Source: Cyanosarcina radialis HA8281-LM2
GTDB lineage: Bacteria; Cyanobacteriota; Cyanobacteriia; Cyanobacteriales; CCAP-1448
DNA length: 64,000 nt
Direction: 5' to 3'
Assembly: GCA_019359615.1 (NCBI GenBank)
Contig: JAHHHA010000008.1
Span: 124,001-188,000 of the forward strand
Numbering within the stretch: position 1 is the stretch's first letter; the number at the start of each line of letters is the position of its first letter. Below the pieces are notes generated by a model that did no database searches, was not told the DNA's origin, and saw nothing but the letters and a program-made list of their open reading frames with translations. The translations under genes and the position numbers were made by a program. Shown one piece after another: positions 1 through 8,333 of this stretch.

Positions 1-495
1 CATCAGCCTTCTCATTTTTGAATCAGCCGTTATCAACCGGGGATTCATTGCAGGCAGATCTAAAAGCTGGTCTAAATTGAAAGCATTAATACACAGAACT
101 TCAGGACAGGAAAAACCTACTTCTTCTAATTCAAACGGCTGGTCGTCGATAAAAGCGATCGCCTCAAGGCTGATATTAATTGACTTGGCAATGTTATTAA
201 TCGAGGCTACCTTGGAATTCCAATTAATTTGAGGATATAAAAAATATTCTTTCAATCCTAATTCTTCGAGTTTTTCCATAGCTCGATCGTAGTCGTTCCT
301 ACTAGCAATTGAGTGCAAAATACCTCGACTGTCTAAGGTTTGGATAAGGTCAACTACTTGGTTTCGTAAGGAAACAGAATTATCTTCCAATAAGATGCCA
401 TTCCATAAAGTATTATCCAAATCCCAAACCACACATTTTATCTGTTTTTTCTTGTCTTGCTTTTCAGGCAAGTTTTTAGTATCAATGCTAATCAT
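1..495 (-). CDS. FkbH-like HAD-family glyceryl-ACP synthase (3' end outside window)
   Basis: Translation from the ATG at 495 stays open to base 1, giving 165 residues of a protein that continues beyond the left edge. Near residues 22-33 it has the HAD catalytic motif DxDxT in the context VWDLDNTLWNG, and near residue 120 the motif FIDDQPFE, both typical of FkbH-type HAD-IIIC proteins. FkbH proteins take a phosphoglycerate unit, remove phosphate and load a glyceryl group onto a dedicated carrier protein. It lies 24 bp after the acyl-CoA dehydrogenase gene and an AAGGA sequence precedes the start. With the next three genes it completes a hydroxymalonyl/methoxymalonyl-ACP cassette. Family assignment is firm; the exact extender unit is inference. 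Confidence 0.85.
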   Translation of the reverse strand, partial: MISIDTKNLPEKQDKKKQIKCVVWDLDNTLWNGILLEDNSVSLRNQVVDLIQTLDSRGILHSIASRNDYDRAMEKLEELGLKEYFLYPQINWNSKVASINNIAKSINISLEAIAFIDDQPFELEEVGFSCPEVLCINAFNLDQLLDLPAMNPRLITADSKMRRLM

Positions 496-519
496 GCTCT
501 CATCCTTTTCCGATTAATT

Positions 520-1650
520 TTAAAATCCAAAATGATAGTTGGCGATAGTGACTTGTTGAATTTGATTGCTGCCTTCAATGATTTCCATAATCTTGGCATC
601 TCTTAAGTATCGCTGCACGGAATATTCGCTACTACAACCGTTTGCTCCGTGAATTTGGACGGCATCGCTAGCAGCTTGAGTTGCTGTTTTAGAAGCAAAA
701 TATTTAGCGATCGAGGTTTCTAATATTGCTCTAGGATCGCCGATATGCTTTAGATAGCCAGCCTGATAGCAAAGCAATCTTGCCGCTTTTAAATTGATGA
801 TTATTTCTGTCACCATTTGTTGAATTAATTGATGGTCTTTTAAATAAACCCCAAACTGCTTTCTTTGATTGGCGTAGCGCGTGCAAGCTTCTAAACAGGC
901 TTGGGCAATACCGACACAACCACAGGCGACGCTATACCTGCCATAATCCAATGCTGTAGCAGCTATATGAGAAACCCCAAATCCCACTCTACCGACTAAA
1001 TTTTCTTGGGGAATTTGACATTCATTCAAAGACAATTGAGCTAACATCGATGCTTTCACTCCCAACATTCCAGAAATTGGTTGAATCGAGAGTCCGGGGC
1101 GATCGCTCTCCACCAAAAAAGCAGAGGGTTTCCCTTCGCATTGAGCAAAAATCAAGAAAACATCGGCAATTTGACCGAAAGTAATCCATTTTTTCTGCCC
1201 GTTTAAAACATAAAAACTGCCATCAGAAGTTGCCGTAGTTTCTACGCTTTTAGCATCGCTACCGATGTTAGGCTCGCTCAAACCAAAAGCAGCAATTACC
1301 CGACCGGATGCTAACCGAGGCAGCCAATATTTTTGTTGGCTTTTACTACCCCATTTGAGCAGAGTTTGAGCAACCATGCCATGAACTGTTAGTAAACTTC
1401 GCAGCGAAGAACATCCCCTACCAACTTCTTCGTTTAACAGACCAATAGCGATCGCATCTAAACCTTTACCGCCAAATTCCTTTGGCAACAGAGCGCCTAA
1501 ATATCCTTCTCGACCTAATTTTTGAATTAGTTCGGGTGGAATGCTTTCTTCTAGATCGAATCGATCGGCATCAGGAATTATTTCCCGGTCTACAAAATCT
1601 CTAAATGCGGCTTGGTTATCTTTTTGTTCGAGAGTTAATTCGATTTTCAC
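520..1650 (-). CDS. Acyl-CoA dehydrogenase family protein (FkbI-like, acts on ACP-bound glyceryl unit)
   Basis: A 376-residue full-length acyl-CoA dehydrogenase. Visible family motifs include FGLSEPNIGSDA near residue 122 (FAD-binding), the region around KKWITFGQIAD, and IHGANGCSSEYSVQRYLRDA near residue 333, followed by IIEGSNQIQ close to the C terminus. General members oxidise acyl-CoA at the alpha-beta bond using FAD. FkbI-type members instead help oxidise an ACP-bound glyceryl group to hydroxymalonyl-ACP. The neighbours (FkbH-like, carrier protein, 3-hydroxyacyl dehydrogenase) support that role here. It sits 24 bp after the carrier protein gene and 24 bp before the FkbH-like gene, so the four are probably one transcript. 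Confidence 0.85.
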   Translation of the reverse strand: MKIELTLEQKDNQAAFRDFVDREIIPDADRFDLEESIPPELIQKLGREGYLGALLPKEFGGKGLDAIAIGLLNEEVGRGCSSLRSLLTVHGMVAQTLLKWGSKSQQKYWLPRLASGRVIAAFGLSEPNIGSDAKSVETTATSDGSFYVLNGQKKWITFGQIADVFLIFAQCEGKPSAFLVESDRPGLSIQPISGMLGVKASMLAQLSLNECQIPQENLVGRVGFGVSHIAATALDYGRYSVACGCVGIAQACLEACTRYANQRKQFGVYLKDHQLIQQMVTEIIINLKAARLLCYQAGYLKHIGDPRAILETSIAKYFASKTATQAASDAVQIHGANGCSSEYSVQRYLRDAKIMEIIEGSNQIQQVTIANYHFGF

Positions 1651-1674
1651 TATTGCACCTTTGAGTTAGAAAAA

Positions 1675-1926
1675 TTAAGTACGTGCGAGTAAAACTTGTT
1701 TGCGCTCGACCAATCCAGCAATAGCATTAATAGTTTTAAAGTTCTCAAAATCAAGATCCTCATTCTCGATCGCGATCGAGAATTCTTGTTCGATAAAAAG
1801 AACTAGTTGCATGGCAAATAATGAATTCACAAACCCAAGAGCAAAAATATCTTCATTGTCTTGCAGTTCGTGGTTAACAAAAAACTTTGCCAGGAAGGTT
1901 TTGATGGGTAATTTATGTTTTTCCAT
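1675..1926 (-). CDS. Discrete acyl carrier protein (FkbJ-like)
   Basis: An 83-residue carrier protein. The phosphopantetheine attachment serine is S35 in the context GFVNSLFAMQL, with Asn replacing the usual Asp before the Ser, as in several stand-alone carriers of extender-unit cassettes. Predicted role is to hold the glyceryl unit while it is oxidised to a malonyl-type extender and then offered to a polyketide synthase. It lies between the 3-hydroxyacyl dehydrogenase (106 bp upstream) and the acyl-CoA dehydrogenase (24 bp downstream). It would need activation by a phosphopantetheinyl transferase, none of which is in the window. Confidence 0.85.
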   Translation of the reverse strand: MEKHKLPIKTFLAKFFVNHELQDNEDIFALGFVNSLFAMQLVLFIEQEFSIAIENEDLDFENFKTINAIAGLVERKQVLLART

Positions 1927-2032
1927 GTGTGCTTGAATCTCCTTGACGATCGATCCGAAATCCGCTTAGCAAAGGTGGGTTTGCCCTCACCCCCTAACGA
2001 TTCCAGGGTTTAAGAACCGGATTCGATCGGTA

Positions 2033-2887
2033 TTATTTGTAGGCATAAAAACCTCGGCCGCTTTTTTTGCCATACAATCCAGCGTCTACCATTTTTTTGA
2101 GTAGCGGACAGGGACGGTATTTGCTATCGTTATAGCTTTCATACAAGACTTCAATGGAAAAGAGAATTGTATCTAAACCGATCAAATCTGCTGTTTCCAA
2201 AGGTCCCATTTTGTGTTCAAAGCAAGTTTTGAAAATCCTGTCTATGTCTTCAACAGTAGCAACATTATCTTGTAGTAGAGAAATAGCTTCATTAATAGTT
2301 AACATCAGCACTCGATTAGAAACAAATCCAGGCATATCGTTAACAATTATCGATTCTTTGCCCATTCTAGCTAACAAGTATTTGGTCGTTTCGATGGTTT
2401 CTTCTGAAGTATGATAGCCGCGAATAACTTCAACCGTTGGCTTGAGCGGTACGGGATTCATGAAATGCGTCCCTATGACATTTTTCGATCGCTTGGTAGC
2501 GGAAGCCAGACGAGTAATGGCAATGGCTGATGTATTGGCTGCAAATATACAATGCTCTGGACAAATGAAGTCGATTTTTTGGTAAACATTCTTTTTAATC
2601 TCCCATTTTTCAGTAACATTCTCGATGATGAAATCCGCGTCTTTCAGAAATGAGTAGTTCGTAGTAAATTTGATGCGACTCAGAATGTCGTCTGGATGTT
2701 CTAACTTTTCAGACTTCTTAAAAAATGCCTGAAAGCGCAGATTGTTTTTAATTTCCTCTTTGGCACGCTCTAAAATTCCTTCTTCAACATCTACAAGTAT
2801 TACTTGATGATGCGTTTGAGCTAGGTTTTGGGCCACGCCGACACCCATAACTCCGGCTCCCATAACGCCGACAACTTGAATATTCAT
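2033..2887 (-). CDS. 3-hydroxyacyl-CoA dehydrogenase family protein (FkbK-like)
   Basis: A 284-residue NAD-dependent dehydrogenase. The N terminus has the Rossmann motif GVMGAGVMGVGVAQ, and residues near 140-160 carry the family block GTHFMNPVPLKPTVEVI, followed by the C-terminal helical domain with DLIGLDTI. Typical members oxidise 3-hydroxyacyl-CoA or 3-hydroxybutyryl-CoA. In extender cassettes the FkbK member oxidises the hydroxyl of glyceryl-ACP toward a carboxylate. The position, directly after an NRPS gene and before a stand-alone carrier protein, favours the cassette role over fatty-acid beta-oxidation. Start ATG at 2887 follows an AGGAG-like sequence. Confidence 0.87.
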   Translation of the reverse strand: MNIQVVGVMGAGVMGVGVAQNLAQTHHQVILVDVEEGILERAKEEIKNNLRFQAFFKKSEKLEHPDDILSRIKFTTNYSFLKDADFIIENVTEKWEIKKNVYQKIDFICPEHCIFAANTSAIAITRLASATKRSKNVIGTHFMNPVPLKPTVEVIRGYHTSEETIETTKYLLARMGKESIIVNDMPGFVSNRVLMLTINEAISLLQDNVATVEDIDRIFKTCFEHKMGPLETADLIGLDTILFSIEVLYESYNDSKYRPCPLLKKMVDAGLYGKKSGRGFYAYK

Positions 2888-2921
2888 GGGATAACTCCTA
2901 TAGAAAATTGGTAATGGTTAG

Positions 2922-5900
2922 CTAGCGACTATTTTTTTGTCTTTTTGCTGCCATGAATTGCTTTTGACGCTCGATCGCTTCAGTTTGTTGTCTCGCCTGT
3001 TTTTGCTTTTTAGCTCTTGCCTGAATTTGCTCGATCGCAGTGTGTTCGTTCCGCTCTTGGTTGAGATATTTGGCTAGGGAATCAATGGTTGGATGCTTAA
3101 ATAAATCCACCAAAGATACTTCATAACCGAGTTCTTCCCGAACCTTGGTTTGCACTTGAACGATTCTTAACGACGTACCGCCTAGATCGAAGAAATTATC
3201 GTAAATACCTACTTTCTCAACCTGAAGTATTTCTTGCCAGATAACTGCGATCGCTCTTTCTACTTCAGTCTTTGGCACTACATAAGATACTTCTAATTCA
3301 GGTCTATTACCTGTTGGTGCGGGTAGTGCTTGGCGATCGATTTTGCCATTGGGGGTTAAAGGCATAGCATCGAGCGTGACAAAGGTTGCAGGCACCATGT
3401 ATTCGGGTAATCTAGCTTTGAGAAACCCTCGCAAATCGCTAGGAGAAAGGGTGGCGTTCGTCTCTATTACTAGCTGGTTTTCCGGCCGAACTCTAGTGGC
3501 ATAGAGCATATAAACGTAGATTCCTGCATCTCGATCGTCGGTTTCGACAATGACAAAATCATCAACGACTAAGTGAAAGCCTTTATATTCGAGCAGGGTA
3601 ACAATTCGAGCTAGGTTTTCTCTATTGTCAACCTCCATGACAATTTGCTGAATTTTTTGCCAGTCTTCATCTTTAATCCCTCTAAGTACGTCAAATTCAG
3701 CTTTTTCTACGTCGATTTTGAGCAAATCGATCTTTTGCACGTTATGAGTGGCGATCGCCTCAGATAAAGTTGTTAGCTGACAGGTATAGGTTTGAGTAGC
3801 AAATTGCGTTTCTAAAAACTCGTCTACCTCTAGATCGCTGAGACCTACAACCTGTTGCAGGTCGTTTTTGATAATTGCTTTGGTGGCTCTCTTGTCTTGA
3901 GTTGCTTCCGAGTAGCGTCCAGATAAACCGGACATTTCGGGATAGAAAGTAAACTCGGCCGTTTCCTGTTGGTGCGATAATCCCAAAGGAAAGAGTTTGA
4001 CATCTAACCCATAGAGTTTGACATTTGCTGCCAAAACCTTAAAAGTAGGAGGAATAGGTTCAAAAGCATATACTTGCAAGTTGGGAACTTTTTGATTGAC
4101 AGACAGAGTAAATAAACCGATATTTGCTCCCACATCAAAAATACAATCGCCTTCTCGAATTGCAATACCATGTTTGAAGTAAATCTCATCGGCGATGACT
4201 TCTTTGTAGGCAGCGATCGCATTTAAATCGCTGAGACTGGCAATAACCATACCGTTTGGTAAGGTGTAGCGTTGATGCTCGGCAAAGAAGCTTGCTTCTT
4301 CGTTGAGAGTAAGTTGAGAATGCAGTTTTCTCGCTACTCGCTGTTTGGGAACTATATAAGCTACTAAAAGCTTGTCTTGAGATTGTTCGTCTCGCGCTAC
4401 AACTACTGCTTCCGATACTGTTGGATATTGGCTGAGTATGGCTTCAATTTCCCCTAGTTCGATCCGATATCCTTGAATCTTTACTTGATTGTCTCTGCGA
4501 CCGAGAAACTCAATGTTGCCATCAGGTAAATAGCGTGCCAAGTCTCCAGTTTTGTAAAGCCGTTCGCCTGGTTTATTGGTAAATGGATTGGGGATAAATC
4601 GCTCTGCGGTTAACTCCGTCCTTTGCCAATAGCCGCGAACTACTCCCGCACCGCCAATGTAAAGTTCGCCAGCAATACCTACAGGTACGGGATGCAAATA
4701 GTCGTCAAGAATGTAAATTTCCGTATTAGCAATTGGTCGTCCGATGGGAATGGATGAAAGCGTTCCTCCACGTTCCCATTCCGCTTTAACCAGCGGATAA
4801 ATAGCAGACCAAATGGTAGTTTCAGTCGGCCCGTACATATTGTAAATTTTCCCAGGCAGCAGTTTACTCAACTGTTCTGCCAGAGAGATGGGTAATGCTT
4901 CGCCACCAAGCAAGAGCTTATCGAGCTTTCCTAAAGCCGAGAGCGCCTGGCGATCTGAAAGCAGCATTTTCGCCATCGACGGAGTACATTGCAGGTGAGA
5001 TACAGAATGTCGGGTTATCTGAGCGGCTAGGGAATAATCGCTGTGATTTTTATCGGGTTTTCGATCGCTCAGTTCTTTGAGAGTATTGAGGTGATGCAGG
5101 CCAGACAAAACTGCATCGGCATCCACGCCAAAATCGATCAGACATCCTACTTCATCTACGCCGATCGCTTTTAGCTTGTTAATCGTTCGCAAACAAGTAG
5201 TTATATCTCCTAACAAACTGCTAGTTTCAAAATAGCGATCGAAAGCATGGTTTAGAAGTTCTTCCTCTTCGGCTGCTGTTAAATTTTCTAGATCTTGCTC
5301 CCATCCCCAACTGCGGGCCAAATTTTTCAACAGCCCGAGGGAAGTCTTTAAATATTGGCAAAAAGGTTGCCGAACTCGTTCGCGAACGAGTTCGAGATCT
5401 TCGCCAACAAATGTATGAATCATTAGAGTCACCCGACCCGATGCAGGTTCGCGACCCCCAGCTTGCAAAGACTGCCGATAGATCGCGATCTTTTCTGCTA
5501 GTTCCTCAATGCTTTGACCGAGTAAATGAGTGAGGACGCTAGCGCCAATTTCACCCGCCATACGAAAGGTTTCTGGACTGCCAGCGGCTGTAACCCAAAT
5601 CGGCAGTTCGGATTGAATTGGTTGGGGATGAATCTTGACCTCTACTCGATTGCCACTACCATTAGACAGCGCGATCGCTTCGCCGCGCCACAACTGACGA
5701 ACGTTTTCAATGTCGCGAAACATAATTTGAAAGCGGTCTTGATAGTTTTCTGGAGCCAGAACAAAATCATCGGCGTGCCAGCCAGAAGCAAAAGAGACAC
5801 CCACTCTGCCGCCAGAAAGGTTATCGACTACAGACCATTCTTCCGCCACCCGAATCGGATTTTGCAGCGGTAAAACCACGCTACCCGCTCTAATTTGGAG

Positions 5901-8309
5901 GCGATTGGTGACAGAGGCGATCGCCGCACTAATAACAGCAGGGTTGGGATATAAACCGCCAAAAGCATGAAAATGGCGTTCTGGAGTCCAAATAGCTGTA
6001 AATCCATGGCGATCGGCAAATTTTGCCCCTTCTAGCAGTAAGCGATATTTATCCGTACTTGCTGCTGTCTCATCGCTAGCAAAATAGAAGAGGCTAAATG
6101 CCATCTCTCGATCTATGGCTTCGTTGACTAACTCGTTACTTTGGTTAGTCCGCACCGGATCGGCTCCAATTACGACTTTAAAGCCGCGCGTCAGAGTCCA
6201 AAGCAGTTCTAGAACTGAAATATCGAAAGAAATGCTAGTTGTGGCCAGCCAAGTGCCTGTCGGTTCTTTGCCAATGCTGTCGTCCATTCCAGTAAAGAAG
6301 TTGACAACCTGGCGATGGGGAACCATTACTCCTTTGGGTTTTCCCGTAGAACCTGAAGTATAAATCTGGTAAGCTAAGTTATCTGCTGAGGTAGTAGTTT
6401 GGAGATGGCAAGCATCCTCTTCGCTAATGAGTTGCCAATCTCGATCGAGACAAACCACCGCTGCCCGATGAGGAGGAAGTTTTGAGAGCAATCTTTCTTG
6501 AGTCACCAAGACTGCAACTCCAGCGTCTTCTAACATCAAAGTCAGACGTTCTTGGGGGTAAGCCGGATCTAAAGGTAGATATGCTCCTCCAGCTTTGAGA
6601 ATGCCTAATATGCCTACCACCATGCCTAGCGATCGCTCCATAGAGATGCCTACTAGCATTTCCGAAGTTACGCCTAGCTTTTGTAAGTGGCGCGCTAAAC
6701 AATTAGCCTGTCGATCTAACTCTCGATAGGTAAGTCGATCGTCTTGAAATATTAGCGCCACCGCATCGGGCGATTGCTCTACTTGCAGAGCAAACAGATC
6801 GTGGATAGTTGCATCTGTGGGGTAATCTACTTGAGTATGATTCCACTCAAAAAGTATTTGCTGCTGTTCGGCTTGACTTAATAAAGGCAAGTCTCCAAGA
6901 GGGCGATCGGGATTGCTAACAATTCCTGCTAAAAGAGTCTGTAAATATCCGATCGTGGAGGTAATAGTGTCAGCATCAAACAGATCGCTGTTATACTCAA
7001 AGGCTCCAATTAATTCTCCATTTTGCTTGCTTAAGTTCAGACTCAAATCAAACTGAGAAATGCCAGTGTCTATCTCTAAAAGATTGAGAGTTAGTCCGTG
7101 CATTTTCATCGGTGGCATGGGAGAATTATTCAGGGAAAACCACACCCCAAAAAGAGGATTGCGACTCAAATCGCGTTCCGGCTGTAGTGCCTCTACTAAT
7201 TTTTCAAAAGGTAAATCTTGATAAGCATAGGCATCTAAAGTTACTTCGCGCACTCTTTTGAGCAGTTCTCGAAAACTAGGATTGCCTGAAAGGTCGGTAC
7301 GCATGACTAGCGTATTAACAAACATACCGATTAATTCTTCAGTTTGACTCCAATTGCGGTTGGCATTTGGCGTTCCTACCAGAATGTCATCCTGGGAACT
7401 GTAGCGATGTAAAAGCACGTTAAATGCTGCCAAGAGCGTCATAAAAAGAGTAACGCCCTCGCGCTGCGCAAGTTGCTCTAATGCCTCGGTTAAAGATGGG
7501 GAAATCGAGAGTGCTAGCTTTTTGCCAGTAAATGTCTGAATTGCTGGCCTGGGGCGATCGGTTGGCAGATCTAATATAGTGATGTTGCCGCCAAGGTGTT
7601 GCCGCCAATAGGCTAATTGTCGATCGAGAACTTCACCTTGCAACCATTCGCGCTGCCAAAGAGCAAAGTCAGCATACTGAATCGGTAGCGCCAGCACTGT
7701 TGTTGGCATTCCCATAGAGCGAACTTCATAAAGTTCGGCTAATTCTTTGAGTAATACTCCCATCGACCAACCATCAGAGACAATGTGGTGCATAGTCAGC
7801 AGCAGTACGTATTCTGCTTCAGACAGCCAGAGCAAACTGGCCCGCATTAATGGAGCAACAGTCAGGTCGAAAGGTCGTCTTGCTTCCTCGACAGCTAGCC
7901 GCTCGACCTCTTTGTCCGAGTCATGCAACTCTCGCAGATCTACTACGGAAAGCGTCAAGACCAGGTTAGAGCGAACAATTTGAACTGGTTGCCCATCCTT
8001 GTTAGCAAAAGTAGTCCGCAAAGCTTCGTGACGCTGGAGAATATCGTTGAAGCTCTGCTCCAACGCTGCTATATTGAGTTGACCGCTGAGGCGAACGGCA
8101 GCAAAAATGTTATAGAAAGGATTGCCTGGCTCCAACTGGTCGAGAAACCATAGTCGCTGTTGAGCCAAAGAGAGAGGCAAAGTATCGGACTCTCTCTTTT
8201 GGGGTTTAATTTGTCCTTGTGAAACATATGCTTTTTGGTTAAGTTGTCGCAGAAGAAGCTCGCGCTTTTCTGGCGAAAGCTCTGCGATTCTTTTGGTAAG
8301 GTCGCTCAT
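2922..8309 (-). CDS. NRPS module C-A-PCP with A domain split by a monooxygenase and an FkbM methyltransferase
   Basis: A 1795-residue protein. The condensation domain spans about residues 40-480 with active-site HHIVSDG at 174-180. The adenylation domain begins near 530. After core A4 (FDISVLELLW, about 703) it is interrupted from about 730 to 1080 by a luciferase-like FMN monooxygenase of the secondary-metabolite type (TIGR04020/MupA-Atu3671 class; motifs WTPERHFHAFGG and FASGWHADDFVLAPENY). A5 to A8 follow (MYGPTETT, TGDLARYLPDGN). A second insert from about 1320 to 1610 is an FkbM-type methyltransferase (DVGANIGLFT, LLKIDVEKAE). A9/A10 and a PCP with GGTSL near 1710 close the module. Reading the specificity pocket by eye gives D-I-L-Q-L-G-M-I-W-K, a glycine-type code. 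Expected chemistry is hydroxylation then O-methylation of the bound residue. The C-terminal tail is basic and Gln-rich. Confidence 0.93.
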   Translation of the reverse strand: MSDLTKRIAELSPEKRELLLRQLNQKAYVSQGQIKPQKRESDTLPLSLAQQRLWFLDQLEPGNPFYNIFAAVRLSGQLNIAALEQSFNDILQRHEALRTTFANKDGQPVQIVRSNLVLTLSVVDLRELHDSDKEVERLAVEEARRPFDLTVAPLMRASLLWLSEAEYVLLLTMHHIVSDGWSMGVLLKELAELYEVRSMGMPTTVLALPIQYADFALWQREWLQGEVLDRQLAYWRQHLGGNITILDLPTDRPRPAIQTFTGKKLALSISPSLTEALEQLAQREGVTLFMTLLAAFNVLLHRYSSQDDILVGTPNANRNWSQTEELIGMFVNTLVMRTDLSGNPSFRELLKRVREVTLDAYAYQDLPFEKLVEALQPERDLSRNPLFGVWFSLNNSPMPPMKMHGLTLNLLEIDTGISQFDLSLNLSKQNGELIGAFEYNSDLFDADTITSTIGYLQTLLAGIVSNPDRPLGDLPLLSQAEQQQILFEWNHTQVDYPTDATIHDLFALQVEQSPDAVALIFQDDRLTYRELDRQANCLARHLQKLGVTSEMLVGISMERSLGMVVGILGILKAGGAYLPLDPAYPQERLTLMLEDAGVAVLVTQERLLSKLPPHRAAVVCLDRDWQLISEEDACHLQTTTSADNLAYQIYTSGSTGKPKGVMVPHRQVVNFFTGMDDSIGKEPTGTWLATTSISFDISVLELLWTLTRGFKVVIGADPVRTNQSNELVNEAIDREMAFSLFYFASDETAASTDKYRLLLEGAKFADRHGFTAIWTPERHFHAFGGLYPNPAVISAAIASVTNRLQIRAGSVVLPLQNPIRVAEEWSVVDNLSGGRVGVSFASGWHADDFVLAPENYQDRFQIMFRDIENVRQLWRGEAIALSNGSGNRVEVKIHPQPIQSELPIWVTAAGSPETFRMAGEIGASVLTHLLGQSIEELAEKIAIYRQSLQAGGREPASGRVTLMIHTFVGEDLELVRERVRQPFCQYLKTSLGLLKNLARSWGWEQDLENLTAAEEEELLNHAFDRYFETSSLLGDITTCLRTINKLKAIGVDEVGCLIDFGVDADAVLSGLHHLNTLKELSDRKPDKNHSDYSLAAQITRHSVSHLQCTPSMAKMLLSDRQALSALGKLDKLLLGGEALPISLAEQLSKLLPGKIYNMYGPTETTIWSAIYPLVKAEWERGGTLSSIPIGRPIANTEIYILDDYLHPVPVGIAGELYIGGAGVVRGYWQRTELTAERFIPNPFTNKPGERLYKTGDLARYLPDGNIEFLGRRDNQVKIQGYRIELGEIEAILSQYPTVSEAVVVARDEQSQDKLLVAYIVPKQRVARKLHSQLTLNEEASFFAEHQRYTLPNGMVIASLSDLNAIAAYKEVIADEIYFKHGIAIREGDCIFDVGANIGLFTLSVNQKVPNLQVYAFEPIPPTFKVLAANVKLYGLDVKLFPLGLSHQQETAEFTFYPEMSGLSGRYSEATQDKRATKAIIKNDLQQVVGLSDLEVDEFLETQFATQTYTCQLTTLSEAIATHNVQKIDLLKIDVEKAEFDVLRGIKDEDWQKIQQIVMEVDNRENLARIVTLLEYKGFHLVVDDFVIVETDDRDAGIYVYMLYATRVRPENQLVIETNATLSPSDLRGFLKARLPEYMVPATFVTLDAMPLTPNGKIDRQALPAPTGNRPELEVSYVVPKTEVERAIAVIWQEILQVEKVGIYDNFFDLGGTSLRIVQVQTKVREELGYEVSLVDLFKHPTIDSLAKYLNQERNEHTAIEQIQARAKKQKQARQQTEAIERQKQFMAAKRQKNSR

Positions 8310-8333
8310 TTTTAAATTTCCTATCTCAAAATA

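Noticed and set aside
3480-4345. Separate FkbM methyltransferase gene
   Set aside because: No start, stop or ribosome-binding site; it is in frame between A8 and A9 of the NRPS.
5060-6130. Separate luciferase-like monooxygenase gene
   Set aside because: The frame is continuous with the A-domain motifs on both sides, so it is an embedded domain.
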